DNA of 16,251 nt from an uncultured Mollicutes bacterium (GCA_900543055.1 UQQI01000034.1:1-16251); one strand, 5' to 3'; positions 1 through 8,230 are shown, numbered from the stretch's first letter. The notes: generated from the letters alone by a model not told the origin. Translations and numbers: made by a program.

Positions 1-508
1 AACTATCTAGCCACATAATGTTTTGTGAATATACTAAATTATAAGACATTAATGCATACATTATTGAAAAAATTATTATATTATATTTGTTATTTTTTGT
101 TGTTTTATTTATTAAAATTGACATTGTTAAAGCACATAAGCCTATTTTAATAATATTTAACATAAGTATACCTTCAGTTATATTTTGTTGATTAAAAAAT
201 TGTAACAAAAAATTCAGTGGACTTGAAATATAGTATGCAAAAAGTCCGTACGCATTGCTTCCAAGATTCATTGTAAAATTATAAAATATGTTTCCATGAC
301 CAGTTATAATATGTTTAAAATACATTAAATAATTTACATATTGACCACTCATATCCATTGTTAATATTGTTTTATCACCAAATGGATAGATATGATTAAG
401 TGCATAAATTAAAATAATTATAAACGTAGACAGAAAAAAAGATATAAAATAAACATTGTTCTTTTTGTTAAAAATCTTTTCTTTTAACATTTTACTTAAT
501 TTTTTCAT
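1..508 (-). CDS. YfhO-family membrane protein (partial, N-terminal 169 residues)
   Basis: The reading frame starts at ATG 508 and runs off the left edge, so only the first 169 residues are visible. The start follows an AGAGG ribosome binding site about 7 nt upstream. The protein has a short basic N-terminus, a first membrane segment at about residues 20-40, then a conserved loop with PFGDKTILTMDMSGQ (about 42-56), and later GLFAYYISSPLN (about 88-99). This layout matches the YfhO family of large multi-spanning proteins (usually 800 or more residues). In Bacillus and Listeria, YfhO proteins act as GT-C type enzymes that move sugars from a lipid carrier onto lipoteichoic acid outside the membrane. 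The family call rests on the loop motifs; the exact acceptor glycan here is unknown. It heads a minus-strand stretch of envelope glycan genes. Confidence 0.8.
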   Translation of the reverse strand, partial: MKKLSKMLKEKIFNKKNNVYFISFFLSTFIIILIYALNHIYPFGDKTILTMDMSGQYVNYLMYFKHIITGHGNIFYNFTMNLGSNAYGLFAYYISSPLNFLLQFFNQQNITEGILMLNIIKIGLCALTMSILINKTTKNNKYNIIIFSIMYALMSYNLVYSQNIMWLDS

Positions 509-800
509 AACTTTACCTCTATCTCTTTATTTTTCACTTTCTTTATATTTATTTATTATATATATGAGTTATTATATTAAAATTAGACTTCACGTAACCC
601 CATAATACTACAAACAGCTTTCTTTTTTTATTGTAACAAAAACTAATATAAAAATCTATATACATAAATGAGTATTATCTCTTTCGCTTAAACAACATTT
701 ATGTTTATAATATAATTAAATCCTATTTTCAAAGATTATTCTTTTCTCTTATTTTTATAATTATTTTTTATAATCATTTCTATAAAATTCAAAAGACCAC
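509..800. other. AT-rich intergenic region upstream of the YfhO-like gene
   Basis: About 290 bases without a convincing gene. It should hold the promoter of the YfhO-like gene: minus-strand TATAAT-like boxes occur around 550-580, but no -35 box is clear. It also has a perfect 9-bp inverted repeat, ACATAAATG at 662-670 and CATTTATGT at 696-704, with a 25-nt loop. That could be a weak hairpin or chance in such AT-rich DNA. No clear terminator is visible for the acyltransferase gene that ends at 801. Confidence 0.4.
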
Positions 801-1886
801 TTACTTTTTCAACTTGTTTTTTTTATTTAATTTTAATTCAAATTTTAATAAACATTCTTTAATTTTATTCCATATAATCGTTAAAATATATGAACTAATA
901 ATTGTAAAAATAAACATTATTAATGTTAAGAACATATCTAAGAAAAAATTACTATTATTTGCAAAGTTATCTATTTTTGACTCTATAAATAATAACACTA
1001 ATACATGCCACAAATATACATAAAATATATTTCCTATATTTTCTGATATAAATTTGTCCATTGGTTTTGGTATTTTAAATTTATCATAATAGTTCTTAAA
1101 AATTAAATATGTAAGTATACTTGGTAAAATTACAAAAGGCGATGTTGAATTTAAAAACATATCATTAATTATAGAATTTTTGCTAATTAACAATGTTAAA
1201 AATGGAATTATAATTAGTGACAACATGGATACAATTATCATTTTTTTATTTATCTTTACATTATATTTGTAAAGGTAATATCCTATAAATAAATAGTTCG
1301 TATAAATTATCAAATCTGGTATTGTAAAATTTTCTAGAACTCCATGATTAAATATATTTGAAAGCTCATTTAAAACTTTAAAAAGATTTCCAAATATGAT
1401 GATTAATAAAATAATAGTAAAAAGTTCTTTTTTACTAAGTGCCTTTACCAATTTTTTTAAAAATGGAATAAACATATATATAAGAATAATTGTTGGTAAA
1501 AACCATAAATGATATGCGGTTTGACTTGAAGTTATTTTTTCTATCATATGATATATTGAAATAATTTCACTTTGTTTAATAACTAAATATACGTAATAGA
1601 TTAAAGAAAATAAAAAATACGCATATACAAGTCTTAAAACTCTTTTTTTTAGAAATTCTAAATAATTATTGTTCTTTTCTTTTTTGGTAAACATTAATAC
1701 GCCCGTTAGCATGAAAAAAATTGGTACACCCATTCTAGTAAATCCGTCAAAGAAAGTCAAAATCAAAAATTTTATTGAACTATATTGTATATATTTATTT
1801 CTGAAAAAGCTATTCACATGAAGTAGAACTATACTGAATATAGCAAAAAATCTTAATCCATCTAAATATTTTATTCTTTTAGTCAT
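801..1886 (-). CDS. Acyltransferase-3 family membrane protein
   Basis: A 361-residue integral membrane protein of the acyltransferase-3 (OafA/WecH-like) family, which O-acylates (commonly O-acetylates) cell-surface polysaccharides, teichoic acids or peptidoglycan. Family signs are the N-terminal LDGLR (8-12), a conserved His at 23 in the first membrane helix (LLHV), RMGVPIFFMLTG (51-62) and HLWFLP (126-131), with about ten hydrophobic segments and a lysine-rich cytoplasmic end. Length is typical of single-domain members; no SGNH domain is attached. The ATG at 1886 follows a GAAAGGG site 7 nt upstream. It lies on the same strand between the YfhO-like gene and the polymerase-glycosyltransferase fusion, which suggests a role in decorating the same surface glycan. 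The substrate is not predictable from sequence. Confidence 0.85.
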   Translation of the reverse strand: MTKRIKYLDGLRFFAIFSIVLLHVNSFFRNKYIQYSSIKFLILTFFDGFTRMGVPIFFMLTGVLMFTKKEKNNNYLEFLKKRVLRLVYAYFLFSLIYYVYLVIKQSEIISIYHMIEKITSSQTAYHLWFLPTIILIYMFIPFLKKLVKALSKKELFTIILLIIIFGNLFKVLNELSNIFNHGVLENFTIPDLIIYTNYLFIGYYLYKYNVKINKKMIIVSMLSLIIIPFLTLLISKNSIINDMFLNSTSPFVILPSILTYLIFKNYYDKFKIPKPMDKFISENIGNIFYVYLWHVLVLLFIESKIDNFANNSNFFLDMFLTLIMFIFTIISSYILTIIWNKIKECLLKFELKLNKKNKLKK

Positions 1887-1972
1887 AACGCTACCCTTTC
1901 ACCATTTTATTTATTGCTTTTTTATTTTATCAAAGACTTACATAAAAGTCTATAAATACAAAGTAAATAAAA

Positions 1973-1990
1973 AGTACTCATATGAGTACT
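1973..1990 (-). terminator. Hairpin terminator after the polymerase-glycosyltransferase gene
   Basis: AGTACTCATATGAGTACT is a perfect 18-base palindrome (7-bp stem, ATAT loop). It overlaps the TAG stop at 1989-1991. On the minus strand it is followed by a T-rich tail (TTTTATTTACTTT), as in a Rho-independent terminator. There is no T-run on the plus side, so it probably works in one direction only. Confidence 0.7.
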
Positions 1991-4292
1991 AATTGTCAAA
2001 TAATTCTTCGAATATTTTTATTTTATTTTTTTGAATTTTATCTATATTGATACTTTTCTTTTTACTATTTTCTTTTAATATTTCTTTTACTGATTTAACC
2101 ATTTCATTTTCTTTTTTAGGTATTATGTATGCAATCTCTTTCATATCAATAGACTCATCACTTGTTTCTATCGTAGTAATTATATTTTTATTAAGAGTAA
2201 TTGCTTCTAAATAAGTAACTGGAAATCCTTCATAATCTGATGTTAGTATTACATAATCTGCTTCATTCATATATGGATATGGATTTTCCTTACTACCTAC
2301 AAATGTAACTCTATTTTCTACTTTACATTTCTTAGTAAACTCTTCATACATTTTTCTATCTGGTCCATCTCCAACAATTAACAATTCTATACTACTAATT
2401 TCTTTAACAAGATTAATTGCTCTTTTTAATTTCTTAGATGAATCATCTAATCTTCCTACAAAAACAAATAATTTTTTATTTTTATTCTTCTTAAAATCTA
2501 TTTTTTCATGACTCTTAGAAATAATATCTTTTGTATCTATAAAATTGTTTATAACTAGACATTTATCTTTTAAATTACTATATTCTTCTAAAAATGAGTT
2601 TCTTGATTCATTTGATACAAATATTATTTTTTTAAATTCATTAACTTTTCTGGTATCAAAAAACTTTCTAAAGTCATCTTTGTTTTTATAAACATATTTA
2701 TAATCACTATGTATATATAATGAATTATTAGAAGAAGCAATTAACGCTAATTTATTACAACTATAACTATATGTTGCATAACAACAACTAAAATCATAAT
2801 TATCATACTCTAATATCTTAAATATAAGTTTTCTTGTTGCATTTACTAATTTTCTTATAATTACATTTTTATTATTACTTACTTTTATTTCTTTTACTAT
2901 TACATTTTTATTTACTTTTTTTAGTAAAACTCCTTTTTTCTCTTCTAACACTAAGGTTACATTATATTTATTATAATCAATATTATCAAGTAAATTTACT
3001 TGTGCTTTTTCAATACCACCTAATTCTAAATTTACACTTGAAAATAATAAATTTCTTTTACTCTTTTTACTTAATAATAATATTAATATAATTACAATTA
3101 AACTTACTGATGGTGAATTTAGAATATGTCCTGTAAAGAATGCTAAGAAAAGTATTAATATAATTGAAGTTTGTAGCATCCATCTTTCATATGAATCTTC
3201 TTTTTGTTTACTAAGTATTTTAAATAAAATATATATTGTAATTATTAAAAATATTAAAAATCCAACTATTCCATGACTATAAAATATATCAAAATAATCC
3301 ATTTCTATCATTTTAGTAGTTTTATTATTATTAATATAACCTATACCAAATAGTTTCTGATATGTATTAGCTCGTTCATATATCATTGCCTTATTATGTA
3401 AAAATTTAAGTCTTGAACTAAAGATAAAATGATCAATTGTTTTTTCACTTTTAAATACATCGACAATGCTATTTAATTTTAAATAATGCAAGTGTGTTTC
3501 TATATTTTTATAAAAATTAGTTTTTGGAAGTATTAAAATCATACCAAATATTCCAATAAGAACAACACAAACTGATACTAAAATATTTTTATATTTCTTT
3601 TCTTTAAAAGACTTTATTGAAAAATAAATTAAAGATATTCCAATAGTGATTATTAAAGAAAGTAAAGGTGTCTTTGTACCCATCATTAATATTACTACTA
3701 AATACATTATTATAAGTATTAACTTAGGTATTAATTTATCTGATTTATAAAGTATTATAAACATAATTGGTGTAAGAATAGATATTATTCCACTTATTTC
3801 ATTTGCTGAATTAAAAAATCCTAATGTTCCTGCTTTTGTTATTTCATAAGTATCATATCCAACACCTAATATAGTTGGTACAAATATAAATATTAAATAT
3901 AAAAAGAATGCTGTAAATAATGTCATTTTACTAATACGTATTTCATCTTTAATACTAAACAAGGATATAAATAATATTGGAAAATAAAATACTTTTACTA
4001 GTTCTTGTATTTCTTTTGTAATACTTGAATCTTTATAAATAATATTTCCAATTAAATAAAAAATCATATAAAGACCTATTATTAAATATGGTATTAAAAT
4101 ATTTTTCTTTTTAAATGTAAATAAAGTTATTATACAAATAGTAATTAGAAATATAACTCTTACAATAATACCAATAGTAAAATTGATATTAAATGTATGT
4201 AAGCAAAGACTTGTTAGCATATCTAATATTGGTCCTAAAAGTATAAATATACTTATAATTACATTAATATTTTTCTTAACAAAACTATTCAT
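1989..4292 (-). CDS. O-antigen ligase/polymerase-like membrane domain fused to a GT4 glycosyltransferase
   Basis: A 767-residue two-domain protein. Residues 1-408 are polytopic (about ten to twelve hydrophobic segments) with GFFNSANEISG at 159-169 and a long extracytoplasmic loop (about 258-335), as in O-antigen ligase/Wzy-like proteins that polymerise or transfer lipid-linked glycans outside the membrane. From about residue 413 a soluble GT-B glycosyltransferase of the GT4 group begins: GGIEKAQ (425-431), GRLD (613-616), GDGPD (641-645) and the E-x7-E motif EGFPVTYLE (688-696). The GT4 part would sit in the cytoplasm and add a sugar from a nucleotide-sugar donor. There is no stop or frameshift between the parts, so the fusion is real at DNA level. 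The ATG at 4292 has AGAAGGA about 8-9 nt upstream. Both families are normally separate proteins. Donor and acceptor are unknown. Confidence 0.82.
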   Translation of the reverse strand: MNSFVKKNINVIISIFILLGPILDMLTSLCLHTFNINFTIGIIVRVIFLITICIITLFTFKKKNILIPYLIIGLYMIFYLIGNIIYKDSSITKEIQELVKVFYFPILFISLFSIKDEIRISKMTLFTAFFLYLIFIFVPTILGVGYDTYEITKAGTLGFFNSANEISGIISILTPIMFIILYKSDKLIPKLILIIMYLVVILMMGTKTPLLSLIITIGISLIYFSIKSFKEKKYKNILVSVCVVLIGIFGMILILPKTNFYKNIETHLHYLKLNSIVDVFKSEKTIDHFIFSSRLKFLHNKAMIYERANTYQKLFGIGYINNNKTTKMIEMDYFDIFYSHGIVGFLIFLIITIYILFKILSKQKEDSYERWMLQTSIILILFLAFFTGHILNSPSVSLIVIILILLLSKKSKRNLLFSSVNLELGGIEKAQVNLLDNIDYNKYNVTLVLEEKKGVLLKKVNKNVIVKEIKVSNNKNVIIRKLVNATRKLIFKILEYDNYDFSCCYATYSYSCNKLALIASSNNSLYIHSDYKYVYKNKDDFRKFFDTRKVNEFKKIIFVSNESRNSFLEEYSNLKDKCLVINNFIDTKDIISKSHEKIDFKKNKNKKLFVFVGRLDDSSKKLKRAINLVKEISSIELLIVGDGPDRKMYEEFTKKCKVENRVTFVGSKENPYPYMNEADYVILTSDYEGFPVTYLEAITLNKNIITTIETSDESIDMKEIAYIIPKKENEMVKSVKEILKENSKKKSINIDKIQKNKIKIFEELFDN

Positions 4293-4389
4293 AATATCAT
4301 TCCTTCTAATTTATTATATCAAATTATATCTAGAAAGTATTTTATTTAATTTATATATACATTACTTTACGTTTTTTACTTAGTAATTA

Positions 4390-4418
4390 TTTATAATTTT
4401 ACACTTTTATTATATAAT
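4390..4418 (+). promoter_or_regulatory. Promoter of the PASTA protein gene
   Basis: A consensus -10 TATAAT lies at 4413-4418, with a 17-bp spacer and a weak -35 TTTATA at 4390-4395. Transcription should begin near 4425, just ahead of the GGAG site at 4430-4433 and the ATG at 4441. The ATG at 4417 overlaps the -10 box, so it cannot be the start used from this promoter. Confidence 0.6.
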
Positions 4419-4440
4419 GAAAGAAGATAGGAGTGAGCAT

Positions 4441-6618
4441 ATGAGTAAGAAGAAAAATAAAAAAAATAATAAACCTAAAAGTAAAAATACTTACTCTACT
4501 CAAATTAATAATACTAATAAGAATAAAGATAATATGAATGAAAAAGATAATAGAAAAAAAATTATTATTGAAAAAGAAAATACTACTAAAGATAATTATA
4601 AGAATATTGATTACTCTAGTGTTAGTGTTACTAAGAATGAAAAGAAACATGATGAGTCAAAAGAAAATGAGATGGAAAACTTCTTAAGTAATACTGATTC
4701 TTTTAAAACATCTAGTATTGATACTGATGAAATTAGCAATTTAATTGATGAGGATATGGGTAAAAAAGTTATGAAGAAAAAAGTAAAAAAGCATGTTATA
4801 ACACATTTATTTTTGGTACTTGTTTTACTAATTTGTATTGTATACTTTGTATGCACTTTAGTAAATACTAGTAATTCTGTATTATCAATATTTACAAGTC
4901 TTTTAATTACTCTATTTACTATTTCATTTACTATTATTGGTATTAGTTATAAGAGAAATAATAAAAATTTAGTATTTATTGGTGGAGTTTTACTAGCAAT
5001 ATACTTAAGCTTTGGTATTTATAGTAATTTAGGTTCTGTTGACATTTCAGCATCAAATAAACTTGATTTTACAGGTAAAAGTTTAACGGAAGTTATGAAA
5101 TGGGCAGATAAAAATAATGTTGTAGTTAATCAAGACTATGAATACAGTGATATGGTTCCTGAATATACAATAATTAGTCAAAATATAAATAAGTCATCTA
5201 AAGGCACTAGTGAAATTACAGTTTCTGTAAGTGAAGGTCCAAACCCTTCTAAAGAAATTGTTGTTCCTAGTATGCTTACTTGGGATGCTGAACGTGTAAT
5301 TAATTTTATTAATGATAATTATTTAAGTAATGTTTCAGTTGAATTTACATCATCTGATCAAGATGTTGATACTGTTATTGAACAAAGTACTAGTGGTAAT
5401 TTAAGTAGAGATGAAGAAATAAAATTAACATTTTCTTATGGTGAAGAACTTGGATATGATGAAGTTAAATTAATTGATTTTACTAATAAATCTAAGTTTG
5501 AAATAGAATTTTATATGAAGCAGCATCAATTAAAATATAAATTTAATGATGAATTCTCAAGTAAAGTAAAAAAAGCTTATGGTACTAAACAAAGTATTAC
5601 TGCTGGAGATAAAGTTAAAATAAATGATGAAGAAATAGTTGTAACATTGAGTAAAGGTCCTAAAATAAAGGTTCCAAATCTTACAAAAATGGATGTTACT
5701 AAACTTACTGAATGGGCAATTAAAAATAAGTTAAAATTAAAATTTACTGATAAATATGATGATAGTGTAAAACGTGGCGATATAATAAAGACAAATAAAA
5801 ATGAAGGTGACATATTAAAACAAGGTGATATAGTTGAAGTTACATTATCTCGTGGTAGTTTAAAGATGCCTAAGTTTGACAATTTTGATGATTTTAGTAA
5901 GTGGGCTGATAAATATGAAATAAAATATGAAGAAGAACATGAATTTAATGATAATATCGATGAAGGTCAAATTATAAGTTTTTCATATAAAACTGGAGAA
6001 ATTATAAAAAATAATGATTCAATTATTGTTAAGATTAGTAATGGTAAAAAAGTTACTGTTCCTAATTTAAATGGTTTAACTAAGAAAGAAGCTATTAAAA
6101 AATTAGAAGATAGTCAATTAAACTATAATTTTATATATAAGAATAGTTCAAAAGATAAAGATATAGTTATTGGACAAAGTGTTAGTTCAGGTTCTAGTGT
6201 ATCTAAGAATATGACTATTACAGTTACATTAAGTAATGGTAAAAAAGAAGAAGAAAAAAGTACTTCTAATAAGAATAATTCAAGTAATAGTTCAAATAAT
6301 AATAAAAATAATAATAGTAACAATACTAATAGTAACAATAGTAATTCTAATAATAACAATACACCTACTCCTAGTCCTTCTCCTTCAAATAAACCTGATA
6401 ATTGCTCTAATGTAGTTGCATATTTACAAGCAGGAGATACATATGATAGAACTGTTTCAATGACTAATAGAGCAAATCCTAAATTGAAATTCACTTATAC
6501 TAGAGTAGATAAATGTTCAAATGGTAATGCTAAAGCTGGTTCTATTTGTAACGCAAGTAGTTATGATGAAAAGAGTTTAAGCACTTGTAATACTTATAAT
6601 TTACAAGTAGTTGGATAA
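4441..6618 (+). CDS. Membrane protein with about six PASTA-like repeats and no kinase domain
   Basis: A 725-residue protein. The start at ATG 4441 is chosen because GGAG (4430-4433) sits 7 nt upstream; an in-frame ATG at 4417 lies in the -10 box. Residues 1-117 are hydrophilic, rich in Lys and Asn, and probably cytoplasmic. Three membrane segments follow (about 118-140, 146-168, 176-198), placing the rest outside. Then come about six PASTA-like repeats (roughly 201-267, 272-334, 341-406, 408-472, 474-535, 537-600), each with a VPN-like opening and a final strand ending in SxGP or S.G; three carry a WADK/WAIK helix motif. An Asn/Ser linker with TPTPSPSPS leads to a 70-residue end domain with four Cys. 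PASTA domains bind muropeptides or peptidoglycan in Ser/Thr kinases and penicillin-binding proteins, but neither a kinase nor a transpeptidase is present. Role inferred: wall sensing or tethering. Confidence 0.82.
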   Translation: MSKKKNKKNNKPKSKNTYSTQINNTNKNKDNMNEKDNRKKIIIEKENTTKDNYKNIDYSSVSVTKNEKKHDESKENEMENFLSNTDSFKTSSIDTDEISNLIDEDMGKKVMKKKVKKHVITHLFLVLVLLICIVYFVCTLVNTSNSVLSIFTSLLITLFTISFTIIGISYKRNNKNLVFIGGVLLAIYLSFGIYSNLGSVDISASNKLDFTGKSLTEVMKWADKNNVVVNQDYEYSDMVPEYTIISQNINKSSKGTSEITVSVSEGPNPSKEIVVPSMLTWDAERVINFINDNYLSNVSVEFTSSDQDVDTVIEQSTSGNLSRDEEIKLTFSYGEELGYDEVKLIDFTNKSKFEIEFYMKQHQLKYKFNDEFSSKVKKAYGTKQSITAGDKVKINDEEIVVTLSKGPKIKVPNLTKMDVTKLTEWAIKNKLKLKFTDKYDDSVKRGDIIKTNKNEGDILKQGDIVEVTLSRGSLKMPKFDNFDDFSKWADKYEIKYEEEHEFNDNIDEGQIISFSYKTGEIIKNNDSIIVKISNGKKVTVPNLNGLTKKEAIKKLEDSQLNYNFIYKNSSKDKDIVIGQSVSSGSSVSKNMTITVTLSNGKKEEEKSTSNKNNSSNSSNNNKNNNSNNTNSNNSNSNNNNTPTPSPSPSNKPDNCSNVVAYLQAGDTYDRTVSMTNRANPKLKFTYTRVDKCSNGNAKAGSICNASSYDEKSLSTCNTYNLQVVG

Positions 6619-6649
6619 AAAAAGACTTCACAATTGTGAAACTTTTTTA
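6617..6649. terminator. Bidirectional terminator between convergent genes
   Basis: The 14-base palindrome TTCACAATTGTGAA (6627-6640) is flanked by AAAAAAG on the left and CTTTTTT on the right. This gives a hairpin followed by a T-run on either strand. It lies between the PASTA gene stop (6616-6618) and the HdeD-like stop (6650-6652), so it can end both transcripts. Confidence 0.8.
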
Positions 6650-7207
6650 TTAGTTTTCTAAATATTTTTTAATTTTTCTTATATTTATTTTTAAAGTAAA
6701 TATATCAGTTATATTACATATTGCATGTACAATTAACATAATACCTATAAATATAGTTAGAGAAATTGATGCTTCAAATGGATTTATTATAATTACAAGT
6801 CCTGCTAGTAAATCAATTATACCAATTATAAGCATTAAAATCCAAGGAATATCTTCATCTTTTAAATCAATTGATAGTCTTATATTAGTAATACTACTTG
6901 CTAATATATATACACCTAATATTATTGTTAATAACGATGTTAAATGAGTTGGTTTTAATATTATTACTATTCCTAATATTATTGAAATTATTCCTCCAAA
7001 TAAACTATCTATTGGATAAAAAATATCTCTTGTTTGAAAATTAAATATACATAAAATAATTCCATGTATTATCATATAGATTGCTATAATGATACCTATT
7101 GTTTTTATTGATATATCTGGATATATAATAAAAAGTAAACCTATAATTATAGATATTATTGAAACTAAAATTATTGAATTAGTAAATTTATTAATTATTT
7201 TTTTCAT
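6650..7207 (-). CDS. HdeD/DUF308-family membrane protein
   Basis: A 185-residue protein with about six hydrophobic helices in three similar hairpins, each with a short proline turn: FIIYPDIS (about 26-33), VIILKPTH (about 81-88) and VIIINPFE (about 138-145). This repeat pattern is that of the DUF308/HdeD family of small inner-membrane proteins. Enterobacterial HdeD is linked to acid resistance; the role in Gram-positive bacteria is not established. The ATG at 7207 follows GAGGTG with 5-nt spacing. The gene is convergent with the PASTA gene and is likely transcribed alone; a TATAAT sits at 7226-7231 on the minus strand, but the matching -35 is poor. Confidence 0.8.
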   Translation of the reverse strand: MKKIINKFTNSIILVSIISIIIGLLFIIYPDISIKTIGIIIAIYMIIHGIILCIFNFQTRDIFYPIDSLFGGIISIILGIVIILKPTHLTSLLTIILGVYILASSITNIRLSIDLKDEDIPWILMLIIGIIDLLAGLVIIINPFEASISLTIFIGIMLIVHAICNITDIFTLKINIRKIKKYLEN

Positions 7208-7306
7208 CTTTTCACCTCAATATTTATTATATATATTTTTGGCATTAAGTTAAATATTTATACATATTTTTGATGCTTATCCAACAAAAAACTTTTTTCT
7301 ATATTA

Positions 7307-7333
7307 AAAGAAGAGGTTTATTTACTCTTCTTT
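7307..7333 (-). terminator. Hairpin terminator after the four-cysteine secreted protein gene
   Basis: On the minus strand AAAGAAGAG (7333-7325) pairs perfectly with CTCTTCTTT (7315-7307) around a 9-nt loop, directly after and overlapping the TAA stop at 7332-7334. The following T-rich tail is short, so strength is uncertain. Confidence 0.6.
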
Positions 7334-8135
7334 ATTGTACTGGTTCACTTGATACAAAATAGTAATCATTATCGTTATATTTTTTCATTGTTATTTTGTA
7401 AGTTCCAGCTTTCTTTATGTTTTCATATGATGAATCTGGTTCTGCTGATGACTTTTCGATATCATAAACTGAAAATTTCAAATTTACTTCTTTTGTTTTT
7501 TCTGAATCACTATAGTATTTTGTGAATCCTTCAGAATTTGTTGCTTGATTGTCTGGGAATAAGGCTTTTACATAAATAGTCAAAGTATCATTATTCATTT
7601 CAGCTTTTGAAATATATGTTTTTGCTGAAGCGTTTGGACCAGTTGCACAGCCACATGCTGTTTCCCTATGCTCATATTGTTTAGTTGATGAATTATAAAT
7701 ATGTGATGTACACATATCTTTTGCATCAAAACTTGTTGGGTCATACTTATAATCTTTTCCAAATAATTTTTCAATTTCCTTATTCCAGTCGCTTTCACTA
7801 ATTGAACCTTTATTAGAGTATGTACTCATCGCAACCATATGATATGCTAATTGATTCGGAATGTCGTTACTATTAACTTTTGTTGACTTTAAATAATTGC
7901 TAGATGGATCTTGGCAATTAAAAAAAGTCATATATTTATTAAAATTATTTTGTACAATATCACTATAAACATCTAAATTAGTAATTTTTTCATTTTTTTC
8001 CTTATCAACTTTTTTTGTTTCATTTGTAACCTTTGTTTGAGTTACAGGATTAGAACTCATATAATAATATGTTCCACCAATACCTACTGCAAGTGATGCA
8101 ATACTTGCAACTGCTATTGCAATTCCTTTTTTCAT
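7332..8135 (-). CDS. Unknown secreted or membrane-anchored protein with four cysteines
   Basis: A 267-residue protein I cannot assign to a named family. The N-terminus (residues 3-27) is a small-residue-rich hydrophobic segment after MKKG, either a signal peptide or a single anchor; no lipobox cysteine follows. A Lys/Glu-rich linker (about 36-50) leads to a soluble outside domain with Cys at 74, 142, 161 and 163 (the last two as CGC), suggesting disulfides. The end (GTYKITMKKYNDNDYYFVSSE) looks like paired beta strands. The ATG at 8135 has only a weak AGAAG just upstream; a strong GAAAGGAG lies 22 nt away, with a 12-base palindrome between. An in-frame TGA upstream rules out a longer form. 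It has its own promoter (8173-8200) and terminator, so it is probably a single-gene unit. Confidence 0.65.
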   Translation of the reverse strand: MKKGIAIAVASIASLAVGIGGTYYYMSSNPVTQTKVTNETKKVDKEKNEKITNLDVYSDIVQNNFNKYMTFFNCQDPSSNYLKSTKVNSNDIPNQLAYHMVAMSTYSNKGSISESDWNKEIEKLFGKDYKYDPTSFDAKDMCTSHIYNSSTKQYEHRETACGCATGPNASAKTYISKAEMNNDTLTIYVKALFPDNQATNSEGFTKYYSDSEKTKEVNLKFSVYDIEKSSAEPDSSYENIKKAGTYKITMKKYNDNDYYFVSSEPVQ

Positions 8136-8145
8136 AATATTATCT

Positions 8146-8165
8146 TCTCAATTGAGACTCCTTTC
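8146..8165 (-). promoter_or_regulatory. Strong Shine-Dalgarno set back behind a palindrome
   Basis: On the minus strand GAAAGGAG (8165-8158) is followed at once by the palindrome TCTCAATTGAGA (8157-8146), then 10 nt and the ATG at 8135. The straight distance from GGAG to ATG is 22 nt, too long; folding the palindrome as a small hairpin would shorten it to about 10 nt. It could equally be an operator for a dimeric regulator. Confidence 0.4.
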
Positions 8166-8172
8166 TATTATG

Positions 8173-8200
8173 AATATAGCACAAATTAAAATTTTTTCAA
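8173..8200 (-). promoter_or_regulatory. Extended -10 promoter for the four-cysteine protein gene
   Basis: Minus-strand -35 TTGAAA (8200-8195), a 16-bp spacer ending in TGTGC, and -10 TATATT (8178-8173). The TGC just ahead of TATATT makes an extended -10. The start of transcription would fall near 8166, just ahead of the GAAAGGAG site. Confidence 0.6.
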
Positions 8201-8202
8201 CT

Positions 8203-8230
8203 AAAAAGAAGAATTTTTTACTCTTCCTCT
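8203..8230 (-). terminator. Hairpin terminator of the Rpn remnant gene
   Basis: On the minus strand AGAGGAAGA (8230-8222) can pair with TCTTCTTTT (8212-8204), including two G-U pairs, around a loop that holds the TAA stop (8218-8220). The right arm runs into a T tract. It separates the Rpn remnant from the promoter at 8173-8200. Confidence 0.55.

Noticed and set aside
662..704. 9-bp inverted repeat with a 25-nt loop
   Set aside because: Only A/T-rich arms with a long loop and no T-run; too weak to call a terminator or regulatory RNA.
4417..4440. Earlier start of the PASTA gene
   Set aside because: The ATG is within the -10 box and has no ribosome binding site.
6123..6494. A 123-residue minus-strand frame rich in Leu
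   Set aside because: It is the antisense of the Asn/Ser linker of the PASTA protein; the Leu runs are just the complement of AAT/AAC repeats.
7595..7798. A 67-residue minus-strand frame
   Set aside because: It overlaps the four-cysteine secreted protein in another frame with no start signal.
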